This document shows positions 34,231 through 46,377 of a stretch of 64,000 nucleotides of DNA, in pieces. Positions within the stretch are counted from its first letter, which is position 1, and each line of letters begins with the position of its first letter. Both the position numbers and the translations under genes were made by a program. The notes beneath the pieces were generated by a model. It was not told where the DNA came from. It saw only the letters and a program-made list of their open reading frames with translations, and ran no database searches. This DNA comes from Morella rubra (lineage: Eukaryota > Streptophyta > Magnoliopsida > Fagales > Myricaceae), in the NCBI GenBank assembly GCA_003952965.2, contig CM025851.1, positions 23,065,325-23,129,324 on the forward strand, read 5' to 3'.

Positions 34231-34243
34231 TTGGTATCAGAGT
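34231..34243 (+). other. Copia C primer-binding site
   Basis: ATTGGTATCAGAG directly after the 5' LTR, a full match to the initiator-Met tRNA complement over its length. Confidence 0.88.
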
Positions 34244-34276
34244 AAACTTCGACTCCTTAGACTCAAAATATTCAAG

Positions 34277-35520
34277 ATGGACAAGAGTCAATCTCTTAAT
34301 GTTCCACCATATTTTGATGGATCAAATTATGCGTACTTGAAAGTGACAAAGTGGGCATTTCCCAATTGGATAGCAGTTCATGATGGGTGGAAAAAGCCAA
34401 CACTTACCGTCAATGACGAAATCATTGATGAAGAACCTAGTCAATGGTCGACTATGGAAAGGGAGACAACAAGCTGGAATAGCAAAGGGATAAATGCAAT
34501 CTTTATGAGTGTGTGACCCGAAGAGTTCAAGAGAATTTCAAATTGTGAAGTTTCGCAAGAAGCTTGAGATACTTTGAATTTGACCCATGAAGGAACCAAG
34601 GTTGTTCGAAATTCTAAGTTACAGATGAATATTTCAAGATTTGAAGAACTAAAAATGAAGAAAGATGAGTGCTAAAACTCACAAGCCTAGTGAATTCAAG
34701 TTTTAGTTTGGGTGAAAGAATCCCTGATTCAAAGGTGGTCTGAAAGATACTAAGATCATTACCTGAATGATTTAGACCCAAGGTGACTGCTATAGAAGAA
34801 AATAAAGATTTGGATACTACAAGGCTTGATGAGTTGGTCGGTTCTCTTCAAATGTATGAACTAACGTTTCCTACAACTAGAAAAGGAAATCCATTGCATT
34901 GAAGGTAATGGATTCGTATTCATATTCAAACGACAAGTTGTTTGATGAGGATAACATGATGTTATTCGTCTAGAAGTTCAAAAAAGCATTTCGGTTTAAG
35001 AAGAACCAAAACTGGAAAAACCATAACTCAAACTCTAAACCATTTGGGAGACCAAACTGGAAGAATGATGTCAAGAAGGATAAACTAGAGAAGAGAGAGT
35101 TCAGAAAGAAACCAGAGAAAGGACTACAATGTTACGGGTGCAAAGGATTTAGGCTCTTTAAGGTTGAATGTCCTACTTATTTGAAATCAAAGGGAAAGAA
35201 TGCTATGAAGAAATCCTTCATAGATTTTGATTCAAAGTCAATCTCCTCAAATCATGACGACTCTAACAATAATAAGGTAAACCTATTTGCATTTACAACT
35301 TTAGTTAATACTAATGAGTTTGTTTGATGATGCAGATGAAAGTATCACTGAAGAGGCAGATGAACTTGAGTGTTTAAAAGAAACTTATCAAAAAGTTGTA
35401 TGAAGAAAGTATTAAAGTAAAATAGGAGAATTATATGACTCTTAATAAAATCAATATCATTGAAAAAGAGAGTTGAGTTAGCTGAAAAATTAATAGAGAA
35501 AAATTCTATGGTTCAAGAGC
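34277..35520 (+). pseudogene. Copia C Gag (decayed)
   Basis: ATG 34277 begins a copia Gag (NVPPYFDGSNYAYLKV, then a block ending in LTHEGTKVVRNSK). Stops appear from residue 80. A CCHC-like knuckle, CYGCKGFRLFKVEC (about 35130), lacks its His. The later part is an acidic linker. Confidence 0.8.
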
Positions 35521-35528
35521 TTATTTAG

Positions 35529-36389
35529 ATGAATGCTTCTCTTGAAGAGAGTATAGTGAAATTGACAAAGGAGTTGGATCAAGCATATGTACAGCTGCAG
35601 AATTTCTCAAGTGGAACCAGCAAATTGGATAAGATGTTAAGCATTGGACATTCGGATAGTGAGAAAAGAGGATTGAGGTTTAAGAAAAATGCATCAGCCC
35701 TTACTTCTTCTAAGAAAGTTGTGTTTATACCAGCCATTCAAAAAAATCCTTCCATACCCGCATGTTTGAATGAGATAAATCAGGTAGTTACTTCTAAACC
35801 TCCTGTTTCTATTAATTCTAAGTTTTCCAGATTTGCAACTATTTGTTGTCAATGTGGAAAAGTTGGCCATACTAAACCTAAATGTTTTGATCTTGTGAGA
35901 AATAGAAATAGACGTGTTTCTACATTCACAAATGATTTTTTAAAATCTGAACTTAGTGAATTGATGATGCAAGTGAGTGTTCTATCTCAGCAAATTCAGA
36001 TTATTAATCACGTATTAAATATTTTGGTTAACCAAAAGCTGAATTGGAGAAAGAAAGAAACTAACCCCTGTTTTGTAGCATATATTGCCTTGAAGGCAAA
36101 GAACAATTTTATTTGGTACCTTGACAGCGGTTGCTCCAAACCTTTGTGTGGATATAAAAGTTTGTTTACAACTCTCCAGAACATCAAAGGAGGAGCTGTA
36201 ACTTTCGGCGATGGAAGTAAATCTGAGATTCTTGGTAAAGGATTTATATGTCTTCCCAGTAGTTTAAGTTTTAATGATGTACTATATGTTCAAGGATTAA
36301 AATTTAATCTTCTTTGTATTAGTCAGATCTGTGATTCAGGATTTAATGTCCACTTTACTAAAAACAAATGTTCTGTGATTAATTCAAAA
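35529..36389 (+). CDS. Copia C Gag end and protease, 287-codon open frame
   Basis: The longest surviving frame of element C. Residues 1-45 look like coiled coil. A second CCHC knuckle, CQCGKVGHTKPKC, lies near residue 110. The aspartic protease motif WYLDSGCSKPLCGYK, with the catalytic Asp intact, is near residue 197, followed by GGAVTFGDGSKSEILGKG and NDVLYVQGLKFNLLCISQ, the usual end of the copia protease. It is a fragment of the polyprotein. Integrase starts downstream after a stop. Confidence 0.8.
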
Positions 36390-37705
36390 TGAAATTTTAT
36401 TTTTAGTGGCACTCGCACATCTGATAATTGCTATGGTTTAATCCTAGATGACAGTTTACCTTGTAATAGAGCTAAAGTTGATTTATCTCATCTTTGCCAC
36501 CAAAGGTCGGGTCAGATAAAGTATCGTGACTTAGCTAACATTCCTAATCTAGAGAAGGCTGGGACAAAGTTTGTGGACCTTGTCAACTAAGTAAACAAAT
36601 TAGATGTTCTCATAAAAAGATCACTGATGTTCATACTACTAAATGTTTAGAGCTGTTACATATGTATTTAATGGGGCCAACAAGGATTGAAAGCCTAGGT
36701 GGTAGAAAATACATATTTGTTGTTGTAGATGATTTTTCCAGGTTCACTTTGATTGTACTTTTGAGAAGTTTAAAATCTTGAGCATTCGACTACAAAATAA
36801 ACAAGGCTGAAGAATCTCAAGAGTTCGAAGTGACCATGGGAAGGAACTTGACAACTCCAGCTTTCAAGCTTATTGCCTTGATGAGGGGATACATCAAGAA
36901 TTTCTGCACCAATAACACCTCAACATAATAGAGTTGTTGAGAGGAAGAATAGGGTGCTCCAAGAAATGGCTCGGGTTATCCTACATGGTAAAGGTAATTC
37001 TAAAAGGTTTTAGAGTGAAGCTATAAATATTGCATGTTATATCATTAATCGTGTGTACCTTAGACCTAAAACAAAGAAAACTCCTTATGAGTTGTGGAAA
37101 GGAAAAAGGCCTATGGCAAAGTATTTTAGAGCTTTTGGAAGCAAATGCTATATATTACGTGATAGAGAAAATTTGGGTAAGTTTGATTCTAGAAGTGATG
37201 AAGGGCAATTTTTAGGATATTCATCAACTAGGGCTATGTTTGGTTTGGTTTTAAAACTTGGAAGTAGTTAGATTATCTTGAGATGGTAAAAAGTTTGTTA
37301 AAAGTTGTTGGAAAAAGTTATTGGATTTGAAGTTATTGGAATTTGTAAAAAAGTATTGGAATGGATGAAAAAATGATTGTGGAAAATTTTTAAAATTTTT
37401 GAGAATTAGCCAAACATAGGCTAGATATTCTGGTTGAAGATGAGTCTGAAGTTCCTAAACACTCAAATCTCATAGAACAAAGAGATGTTCCAGTGGACAC
37501 AGAGTCTGAAGAAAATAAACCATTAGATTCTGATGAAGACATGAAACTAACCTCATATGTGAAGAAGAATCATCCTGAACATAATGTCTCTAGTAAGATC
37601 AAAGAAGGTATGAGACTAAGAGGTAGAGTTCTAAATCAAATTTCTTACTCATGCTATGTTTCTTTATATGAACCTAAGAATGTTGATGAAGCTCTAAAAG
37701 ATTAT
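36390..37705 (+). pseudogene. Copia C integrase (decayed, MITE-interrupted)
   Basis: Zinc-binding part (LCHQRSGQIKYRDLAN, about 36495), then ERKNRVLQEMARVILHG with the catalytic-core Glu, and RPKTKKTPYELWKGKRPMAK. The segment ENLGKFDSRSDEGQFLGYSS (ending 37227) is interrupted by a 190-bp MITE before EPKNVDEALKDYF. Several stops. Confidence 0.8.
37228..37423. mobile_element. 190-bp PIF/Harbinger-like MITE in copia C integrase
   Basis: GGGCTATGTTTGG at 37231 is mirrored by CCAAACATAGG ending at 37420. CTA flanks both sides (37228-37230 and 37421-37423), fitting a 3-bp target duplication. The interior is AT-rich and non-coding. The copia frame continues on the other side. Confidence 0.75.
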
Positions 37706-37709
37706 TTTT

Positions 37710-39174
37710 GATTGATGCAATGCATGAAGAGTTGAACCAGTTTATTAGAAATGATGTTTGGTTTTTAATTCCTTGACCTACTAATTCTAACATCATTGGT
37801 ACAAAATGGATATATAAGAACAAATCAGATGAAAATTGTGATTAGAAACAAAACACGACTTGTAGCTCAAGGCTATACACAAGTCGAAGGCATTGATTTC
37901 GATGAAGACGTTTGCACCAGTAGCTAGATTAGAGTCCATTAGAATTCCATTAGCTATATCTTGCACCATGGGGTTTAAACTACACCAAATGGATGTAAAG
38001 AGTGCATTTTTAAATGGTATTTTACAAGAAGAAGTTTTTGTAGAACAACCTAAGGTTTCATTGACCCAAAGTTTCCTAATAATGTCTTTAAACTGAAGAA
38101 AGCATTATATGGACTAAAACAAGCTCCTAGAGCTTGGTATGATAGGCTGACTGCTTATTTGCAGGAAAATGGTTTCACAAGCGGAGGTGCTGATCGTAAA
38201 CTATTTATTAAGAAAGTTGATAATAACATCATCATGGCATACATATATGTTGATGATATTGTGTTTGGTTCTCCTATGGAATTGCTTGCATTAGAATTTG
38301 TTGAATGCATGAACAATGAATTCAAGATGAGCATAGTTGGAGAACTTTATTACTTTCTTGGTTTGCAAATTAATCAAAGAAAAGATGGTTTGTTTATTTT
38401 TCAATCGAAGTATGCAAAAAATCTTGTAAAAAGATTTGGCTTAGATTGCAAAAGCACACAAAAGTTCCTATAAATACTTATGTTAAACTTAATATTGATT
38501 CATCTAGTAAATGTGTAGACCATACCATGCATCGTAGTATGATTGGTAGTTTATTGTATCTAACAACCAGCAGGCCAGATTTATATTTTAGTGTAGGGAT
38601 ATGTGCAAGGTTTCAAGCAAATCCTAAAGAGACTCATTTGGAGGCTATAAAGAAAATCATACGATATGTAAATGGTATAGTACATGATGAAATTTGATAT
38701 TCCAAAGATTATAATACTCATTTGGTAAGATATACTGATGCAAACTGTGCAAGAAACTCAGATGACAGGAAAAACACTTTTGGTGGTTACTTTTATTTGG
38801 GTTCAAATTTAGTAGCTTGCCTTAGTAAGAAGCAAGACTTTATTTCTCTTTCCACTACCAAGGCAGAGTATATTACTATGGGTAGTTGTTGTACACAACT
38901 ACTATGGGTGAAAAAGATGTTGTATGATTATAGTTTACATCAGAAGTCTATGCATGTACACTATGATAATACTAGTGCCATAAGCATTTCAAAAAACCTA
39001 GTTCAACATTCACATACTAAGCATATTGATATAAGCCATCATTTTATATGTAATCTTTTTGAAAGTCAGATTATTCAAATTGAAAATCCATTAGCTGACC
39101 TTTTAACAAAACCTCTCGAAACATCAAGGTTTGAATTTTTAAGACAAGCTATTGGTGTTTGTCAAATTACTTAA
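37710..39174 (+). pseudogene. Copia C reverse transcriptase and RNase H
   Basis: RT blocks in order: [54 protein letters not shown] with the catalytic YVDD, and [17 protein letters not shown]. RNase H: RYTDANCARNSDDRK, STTKAEYITMGSCCTQLLW, YDNTSAISISKNLVQHSHTKHID and the C-terminal LADLLTKPLETSRFEFLR, ending at TAA 39174. Frameshifts near 37740-37900, 38090 and 38470, plus a stop at 38696, break it. Confidence 0.88.
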
Positions 39175-39329
39175 AAATTTGGTCAGATAATTAGTTTTAA
39201 GCATTCATATGTCATTATGTCTTTTAGTAAGTCTAAAATGCTCATAAATAATATTGTGAGAATTTCCAAAAATTTAGATGATTTTTTTCAAAATTCCAGC
39301 AAAATAATTTGTCTGTGGTTTTTCTGTGT

Positions 39330-39640
39330 TTCAAGTTTACTTGTAGTTAATGCTTAAGTTTGAGTTTTTGGCGTCAATGGTGGATAAGTAATTGCGCAAC
39401 TTATAAAAGGCATGCTGGGGTGCTTTTAAAATAACACGTGGCGTTTTACTTTTACATAAAAGGACATGCGCGTGTTGGTAAAACCCACTCACACACTTAC
39501 TTATTTTGAACTTAACATTCTCTCTCCTCTCACGCCACACACACACAACCCTCTATTTGGGACGCATCTCACTAAAGTTGAAATCTCTTGGACTTTTGTG
39601 AAGACAATCTTAGTTTAATCATTCACTAAGTCAAGAAAAA
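39330..39640 (+). promoter_or_regulatory. Internal promoter and leader exon of the copia C 3' ORF
   Basis: After pol comes an ACTTATAAAAGGCATG TATA-type segment (39398-39413), then a CT/AC-rich leader (ACTCACACACTTAC, CTCTCTCCTCTCACGCCACA). An exon-like end, AAGAAAAAG|GTATTTT, follows at 39641/39642. A roughly 1-kb AT-rich intron-like stretch then ends in CTTGTGCAG directly before an ATG. Seen in sequence; promoter use and splicing are inferred. Confidence 0.5.
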
Positions 39641-40638
39641 GGTATTTTCACTATCTTTTCTCCTTTCTTTAATGATTAAAAAGTATGTTTGGTGGCCATG
39701 TGGCTTTGTGGTCCCACGTGGTGAGTATCGAATGTATGGTTGTTAGATTTTTGTCATTTATCATATTTTATGGGCTTTGTTACCCACATGATTTTGAGAC
39801 TAAACTATGGTTTTCTTAAACTATGATTCATTATTTCAAGATATCTTAAATATTTAGAAATCTAGGGTTCAAAAAAAATTTCCCTTTTCAAGAATCTGTT
39901 GAATTTCTTTAAATCTTGTATGAATCTTGTTACGATTTGACATAGTTTAGAAAGATAGTTAATCATCACATTGTTTGGCTTAGTTGGTTGATTGTGATGA
40001 AGATCTTTGTTTTATGTTTATATGGGCATTCGGGTTTCACAAATTTTGATGTTTTTGTGATAATCTCAATCATTATTATATTCATATAAGTTTATATTGA
40101 GATATCATATGAATTGCTATGAGAATTGGTCATGATTGATTGATATTTTAAATAGTTATGGACTACATTTTTCATATTGTTTGGGTAATTTTACAAAATG
40201 TGTACAGATTTTCTTTGATTATGTGATCCATTGAAAACTGTGTATATTTTAATTATTTTACTATGTGACACATTGGACACAAGTGATTTGGCAATTGGAT
40301 TTGCAAAACTGTGTACAAATTTTTATATGTGGAAAAGCTGTGTGCAGATTTTATATTTGATATGGAAATTTTATTTGGTTTAATTGTGTTGTTGAATATT
40401 TTGGCTTATTAACTAATGGATATCATAATATGTTTTTTTATGGGATTTATTTTGTGGAATTCAAAGTTTCAGTTTTATATAAACTGATTTATTTACCTTT
40501 ATGTTTCACGTCACTTAGTTTATGCTATTAGTAGCAGCTAGGTTGGTTACTTATGTAATAAACATGACTTGTTAAGCATATTATGGACTGTTTGATCAAT
40601 GTGATAATTGTCATTGTTAATTTTCTTGCCTTGTGCAG

Positions 40639-41755
40639 ATGGTACAGGTGAAACACGCTGCTGCCAAAAATGCTCAAAAGCAATCTGAGAGTTCCAAACA
40701 GCCATCACCCACTCCCATATCCAAGAAACGAGCTGGACCAACTTATGAGCCTGTTGCAAAGAAAACTAAGAGTCAAGTAGCTCAAGCTACTCCACCCTCT
40801 ACAAGGCTCTCGAAAGGCAAGGAGAAAGAGACCACTCCAGCCGAGTATGATATCACCAAATTTTTTAATGATGAAGCATAAGAGCTTTACAAGACAAAAT
40901 TTGTTAAGAAGGATTTGATTATTGAAAGAGAAGTCTTCTTGGAAGAACTCTCTTAGCTGCAGATTTCTGATAGATTCTTATCTCGAGGATGGGGAGCTAT
41001 GGTAACGAATATCATTCGTCCTACTGAACTGTTGTGCATGAGTTATATTCTAACATGCATAACTTTAATGATTCAGAGCCATTCACCATTTTCTTTTGTG
41101 ATCAGTATATTGACATAGATCCATCCATACTTGCTCACTGCCTAGATATTCCTAGAGTTCACAAACCCACATATCCATATTCATCTAAAACACATCCTAC
41201 CACTACTATCATTGCAAAGTACTTAGCTAAAAAGAATATTGCTTTTCGGGATAAAGAGTTTCATGCACAACATTTCTCATTCAATCACTTGATCATTAGT
41301 AGGATCATTGCTACTAATATCTTTCCAAATAGGCATCTATCAGCATTATCTTTTAAAATAATGCATTTTCTATATGCTTTTTTGGTTGATGATCGTATTG
41401 ATCCCCTCTCATATATGTGCTCACATGGTCAAGATATTTCATTCAAAGTCTACTACAAACAGACTTCTATATTCCAGTTTGTTTATGAAATTCAACTTCA
41501 ATTCTTGCTACCGTTGAATTTCTCAAATTACATGTGATGAAATTGGTAGCTGATGTGACTCTTATAAGAAAGCATTTAAATATTGTTGAACATGTTGAAG
41601 AGTCCAATATAGTTGGGTTTCAAGAAGAGCCAACTAAAGCTGCTAAGGATGGGGATTCCTTTGCTACAGCCGATGAAGAAGAAGAAGAGGAAGAGGAACG
41701 TGATGGTGAAGAAGCTGCTGCCTCTGCCACTTCCAATGGGGATGAAGACATATAG
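40639..41755 (+). pseudogene. Copia C extra 3' ORF, plant transposon-associated protein family
   Basis: ATG 40639 follows a CAG acceptor. The N-terminus is basic and Pro/Ser-rich with KKRAGP and KKTKSQ patches that could be nuclear signals. After stops near 40880 and 40955 comes DRFLSRGWGAMVTNIIRP and, one frame over, ELYSNMHNFND...LAHCLDIPRVHKPTYPY and a hydrophobic LSALSFKIMHFLYAFLVDD, ending in an acidic tail (41664-41755). The LSRGW...EFYSNM...L-IP pattern is that of the widespread plant family that Pfam calls putative plant transposon protein. Its function is unknown. At least two stops and two frame changes make this copy dead. Confidence 0.6.
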
Positions 41756-42570
41756 ACCCTGGTTTGGCTACTTCCTGACAAAAAGGGGAGTAGTTTTGTT
41801 GGTTGGTGATTGGGTTGGCTGCTGTCTTCAGATGGATTTTGGTTGCTAATTGGAGTTGACTGATGAACTTTTGTTTTGATTTTTGATTTGTGAACAATAA
41901 GCTCTATGTGTTTGTGTTTAGTTTTTGAACAATATGATTTTTGTGTAAGAGATAGTTCTAAAACTTTTTGATGTATCTTTGTAGTTTTAAAACTATGTCT
42001 TTTCTATATTGAAGTTTTTAAAATTCTTGAAGTGTGTTAGTTTTAAAACTTTGATTGATATATTTGAAATTAGAAGTTTGCTAGTTTCAAGATTATATGT
42101 TGATGCAGTGTTGTTATTTGAAACTAGAAGTTAGCTAGTTTCAGGGTTTTGTTGCTGCATAGTTTAAATCAACCTTTTATAAGCAATTCTGATTTGAGTT
42201 TGCTAATTTTGATAATTTCTTGTAACAATGTGAAATAAGTCGTGCTATGAGATAGGGGGAGATGTTCTCTATAGATATTACTTATCTCAAGGGGAGATTG
42301 ATAAATTTAAGTTCACAGCTTATTCAGTTGTAGTTGTTATATTTGTGTTGTGATTTTGATTAACTCAAAACTAATGAAGTTTATTGTTAGTTCCTGTGTT
42401 GCTGAGATTGTATTTTGCAGGTTAAATAATCTCAGGAATATTGTTGTTTAGCCTATGTTAGTATAGGTTGTTGAGTCTCATTGTAAATAGATTCTGTGGT
42501 GGTGATCAACATAATTTATGTATGTAGAGGCAAGGTTAGTTTTGTCATGAAGTTTGCCAAAGGGGAAGAT
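41756..42570 (+). other. Copia C spacer and polypurine tract
   Basis: Non-coding, T-rich. Two polypurine tracts are present: TCAAGGGGAGAT (42287-42298) and CCAAAGGGGAAGAT (42557-42570). The second directly precedes the TG that best fits the LTR start. Confidence 0.65.
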
Positions 42571-43958
42571 TGTAAATGTATTTAGTTGGCATAAACTTCA
42601 TGTTTGTATTTGTGTTATATTCTTGAAGATTCAAAAGTGAAAGCCTTGCATGGTTCAAGTGTCTTAACTAGCAAATGATTGTGTCTGGAGAATGTATAGT
42701 ATGATGGGAAGTCTGTCTACTAGTTTGATAACATGAAGCTGGAGCACAATATGTTTATGTTCGCATAGTTTATCGGGAGTTTGCCTGAGGTTTACCAGAA
42801 TTGCCGAAGCTAAACCTGAATGCCTCTAATTGTTTTAGAAGCACCTCAATCCTAACTGAATTCAGGATTCTCATCTCAGTAGCCTAAGTAACAAAAAGTC
42901 TTATCTCCCATTTGGCCAAACACTTAGTTACACATCCAGGAATCGTTTCTTTGTTTAGAGAGTGTATAAGCCTCCATTGTTATTTTTTCCAATAACTCTT
43001 TGTCATTGTTTCTTACTTTACTCTATAAGGACTAAAGCATACCAGAAAGATTGTATCTTGTAATTGGTTCTATCAGGGTTTGTTGATCAAACACAAAGAT
43101 TACCTTATTAAAGTCTTGGGGTTTACCAGAGTTTTGGTTCCTAAGCAAGTTTGGGTGGCATTGATCTGGTGGCAGTTAGTGAGGTTTTACTGCTTCAAGA
43201 TAGAAGGTGAAGGTGTTAGAGATGAAGAATGGATGAGAGTCTCAGTCCCAACAAGTTTGCAAGAGTAAAGAATTCAGTGTGTTAGAGTCCTATCGAGTTT
43301 AGTGGTTGTTGTTGCACACTCCTGGGAAGACCCGTTTAAGCCATTGATCCAGAGTGAGGTTCATTGGGAAGTGTTCAAAATCAGAAGGTGAAGGTACTTG
43401 AGATGAAGAATGGATGAGACTGGGTCTCAGTCCCAACAAGATTTGCTTAACCAAATTCAAGATTTTGGTAAAGAATTCAGTGTGTTCGAGTAGCAAGCGT
43501 TTTGTGTATAGCTACCGAATCACTTTGTAATTATGAGTTCTCATTCTAGTGGATTCATTTCCCGAGGACAAGGCCCGTAGAGTTTTTCTTCTTGAAGTGT
43601 ATCTTCAAGAAGTTTCTCTTCAATACCAATCCGTGTGTTAAGTGTGTTGTGATTGTTGTTTGTTTACATTGTTAAGGTGTTGATTCTTGATTGGATATTA
43701 ATGTGTCCATTATTGTCTGAAGTTAAAAAAACATTTTTCTTGAATATCTTGAAGCCTTGATAAAACTTTTATTAGCTTCAAAGATTTAATTGATTCCGCA
43801 TATACATATTAATCTTGATAAAGATTATAGGTTCTTGAACGTGCTGATATCTTTGTTAAGTTTGCAGCAAAGTGAAAGATTGAAAAATAATCTAAAAGAA
43901 CCTATTCACCCCCTATAGGTTCGATTGTACTGTATTGAGTCTATAAACCACAAAGTTA
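42571..43958 (+). mobile_element. Copia C 3' LTR
   Basis: From TGTAAATGTATTTAG to CACAAAGTTAAT, 1.39 kb. Collinear with the 5' LTR from 42812 onwards. It contains an approximately 181-bp internal duplication (units beginning near 43183 and 43355, both with GAAGAATGGATGAGA and CAGTCCCAACAAG) that the 5' LTR lacks. Confidence 0.75.
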
Positions 43959-44507
43959 ATACCACAATTGGGAAGTGTTATGTGCTTAAAGTTTTCATTG
44001 GTATGAATTCCATGGTGGTCCCTGACATCCCACCAATCACACTTAAACAAATATATTGTATTTCCTTGCAAGTATCGCATGGCATAATTGTCTACAAGTC
44101 TCGTAAAATTCTACTGGATTTGCCTCACTTGACCTAGGTACTAAAATACAACTGTTCCGAGTTCTCCATCTCTCTCCCCCTTGTACTGCATGATATCTAC
44201 ATCCATTTACAACACATGCAGAATAATGCATAACTCATGTATCAAGCCCACGCGCCAATGCATACAATTCATCGACCCATGTACATATATTTTGAGAACG
44301 CAATGTTTGAACCTACAACAAAATATTGGAATGTCATTTAAAATGAAGACACGATATAAATTAAATGTCTTTCTCAATAACACTGACTCGTCCTAAGAAC
44401 CAATCTGGAAATTGTTCCTTATGCATACGAGAAATGATCTCAACTCCGTGCACACGAAACTCGTCTATCTGTTCACTGTACGATAATGTTAATCAGGGAC
44501 TTCCTAT
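43959..44507 (-). pseudogene. CACTA-1 TNP2 transposase, middle piece (DUF4218/DUF4216 region)
   Basis: The minus strand reads EQIDEFRVHGVEIISRMHKE with QFPDWFLGRV, then after an intron-like gap WVDELYALARGLD, HYSACVVNGCRYHAVQ and RTRNSCILVPRSSE. Near 44050-43960 comes FKCDWWDVRDHHGIHTNE. These are successive blocks of the TNP2 C-terminal half in CACTA elements. Copia C and gypsy E begin at its two ends. Confidence 0.75.
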
Positions 44508-45104
44508 TGATGCAGGAGCATCATTTGCATACCAAGCTAACGTAGCATAATTTGCATCCCGGCTTTGCATCTCAGGGTAAAGTAAAATTGAATTATGGAA
44601 CGATTTTACAAAGTGTTAGCAGACATGTGATATATCATTGGAAAGCTTCTACGTCAATAGTTTCAAACACACTTGACCTCGTGCCATTTGAAGATTCCTA
44701 GAGAAAGTTATGATATTTTTACTATAGGCTATCGAGACTAGCAACAAACAGCTAATTTCAAAGTGCATTTAATTTCTTTTATATTGGAATTGTCTAAACT
44801 TTATTATCTTGTTTTTTCTAGCTTGACCATCATGTAATGAACTCTATTTATGGATGAATATCCAAAATAAAGAAAAAGAACTTTTGATTAAAAAATATAA
44901 TTCTTACAAGTATCTCTTGCTTTGGAGTTGAGTGAGATCCAGCTACCAATCAAACATGTGGCTGGGTTGCGTCGAGTGGCATTTGCAATTAGTAGCGTTA
45001 AATGGCTTTAGCTACCCTTGGTTGAGTGGCATCCCAAGACTATCCCTTCCCTTGGCTCAATCCTTTTCGGATTTTGCCAAGCCTTGCGAACCCCGTCTGC
45101 ATCA
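44508..45104 (+). mobile_element. Gypsy E 5' LTR (597 bp)
   Basis: From TGATGCAGGAGCATC to CGTCTGCATCA. Matches the split 3' LTR in both of that copy's parts. A TATTTATGG stretch near 44847 may hold the TATA. Confidence 0.85.
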
Positions 45105-45106
45105 AA

Positions 45107-45120
45107 TTGGTATCAGAGCA
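45107..45120 (+). other. Gypsy E primer-binding site
   Basis: TTGGTATCAGAGCA, complement of the initiator-Met tRNA 3' end, three bases after the LTR. Confidence 0.88.
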
Positions 45121-45207
45121 AGTTTTCCTACTGTGGTGATTGGGTTTCTTTTCTGTTTTTCATAATTTCGAGATTTCTATCTTCTTTGTATCTCCTGGCC
45201 TTTCACA

Positions 45208-46360
45208 ATGCCTCCACGACATCAAAGAAATATAGAGCACGATGATGTACAAGCTGAACTTGCAGGATTAAGAATCAAATCAAACACTTACAAACATTGT
45301 GAATGAACTTTTTCAGTATCTTCAAACTTCACCAACTCGAAGCCATAGGAGTAGGGAAAGTGCACACAATGTCTTCTTTTAGATGACAATAACCTAAGAT
45401 GAACATTCATCTTCTTCTAGTTCTTTCGTTGAACCTAGAGTTGCGGCTCAATGGTCCATAGAACGTTTGGCTTGTGCTTTAGAAAACAATGATCGAAGCA
45501 TCCAAGTTCATGTGCAAGACTTTGATGGGAAGCTTGATGCAAATGAGTATTGTGATTGGATGACATCTTTAGAAGCTTTCTTTGAAAGAAAAGATCTCTC
45601 AGATGGAAAAAAGGTGCAATTCGTTGGGTCATGCTTTAATATGGTAGCAGCAATATGAGCATAGTAGAGATCGTAAAGGAATTCCAAAATCAATATTTTG
45701 GCTGAGATGAAGTTGAAGCTTGATGAGAAGTTTTTGCCTTTAGATTATTCTCAAACTCTCTACCAAAAGTTTCATCAATTGCATCAATGTATGGAGCAAT
45801 CTGTTGGTGATTATACAGAGCATTTTTACAAACTTATGAGCCGTGTGAATTTGCAAGAATCCGATGATCAATTGGTGGCAAGATATATGAGTGGGCTGAA
45901 GTATAATCTCAAGGGTGAGCTTATGATGCATTCATTTCATTCTCTGGAGGAGGCATACAAGAATGCACTAAATGCGGAAGAGAAAATGAAATGGAGTTCA
46001 TACCAAAAAGTGAAAGTTCAAAGGTGGTGAAGGAGAAAGAAAGTTGGCTCCTATCTCTCAAAAGCCAGCTCAACAACATGGTGGGGTGAGTAAGGAGCGT
46101 GGAAAATCTGACTCATTTTCCGTTAGATGTTTAACATGTAATGTAGTTGGGCATAATTCCTATGAATGTCCAAAGAAGAAAGCTGAATTGCATTTGTTGG
46201 AAAAAGAAGGAGATGTGGATCAAGAGCCAATCTTTAATGAAGAAGATGAGGATGATAATGCGGAATATTATGAAGGTGATTGTGATACAAAATGCCTTGT
46301 AATCCAACGGGTTATGACTATTGAAGAAGATGATAGATGGTTGAGGCATAATATTTTCAG
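45208..46360 (+). pseudogene. Gypsy E Gag (decayed)
   Basis: MPPRHQRN-type start (45208), then QDFDGKLDANEYCDWMTSLE (about 45515), the retrotransposon Gag core (LPLDYSQTLYQKFHQL, VGDYTEHFYKLMSRVN, YMSGLKYNLKGELMM), and a CCHC knuckle CLTCNVVGHNSYEC (about 46130). Several stops and shifts. Confidence 0.82.
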
Positions 46361-46377
46361 AATCTATTGTCTTTCCC

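Larger units (their letters stand above)
31936..43958 (+). mobile_element. Copia C retrotransposon inserted in CACTA-1 TNP2
   Basis: Contains a 5' LTR lacking its first ~240 bp (31936-34230, with a nested solo LTR), a primer-binding site, gag, protease, integrase, RT and RNase H in copia order, an additional 3' ORF, a polypurine tract and a full 3' LTR (42571-43958). TNP2 sequence resumes directly on both sides. Many stops show that it is inactive. Confidence 0.85.

Noticed and set aside
44043..44550. Plus-strand frames between copia C and gypsy E
   Set aside because: The minus strand carries recognisable TNP2 blocks here; the plus frames are shadows.
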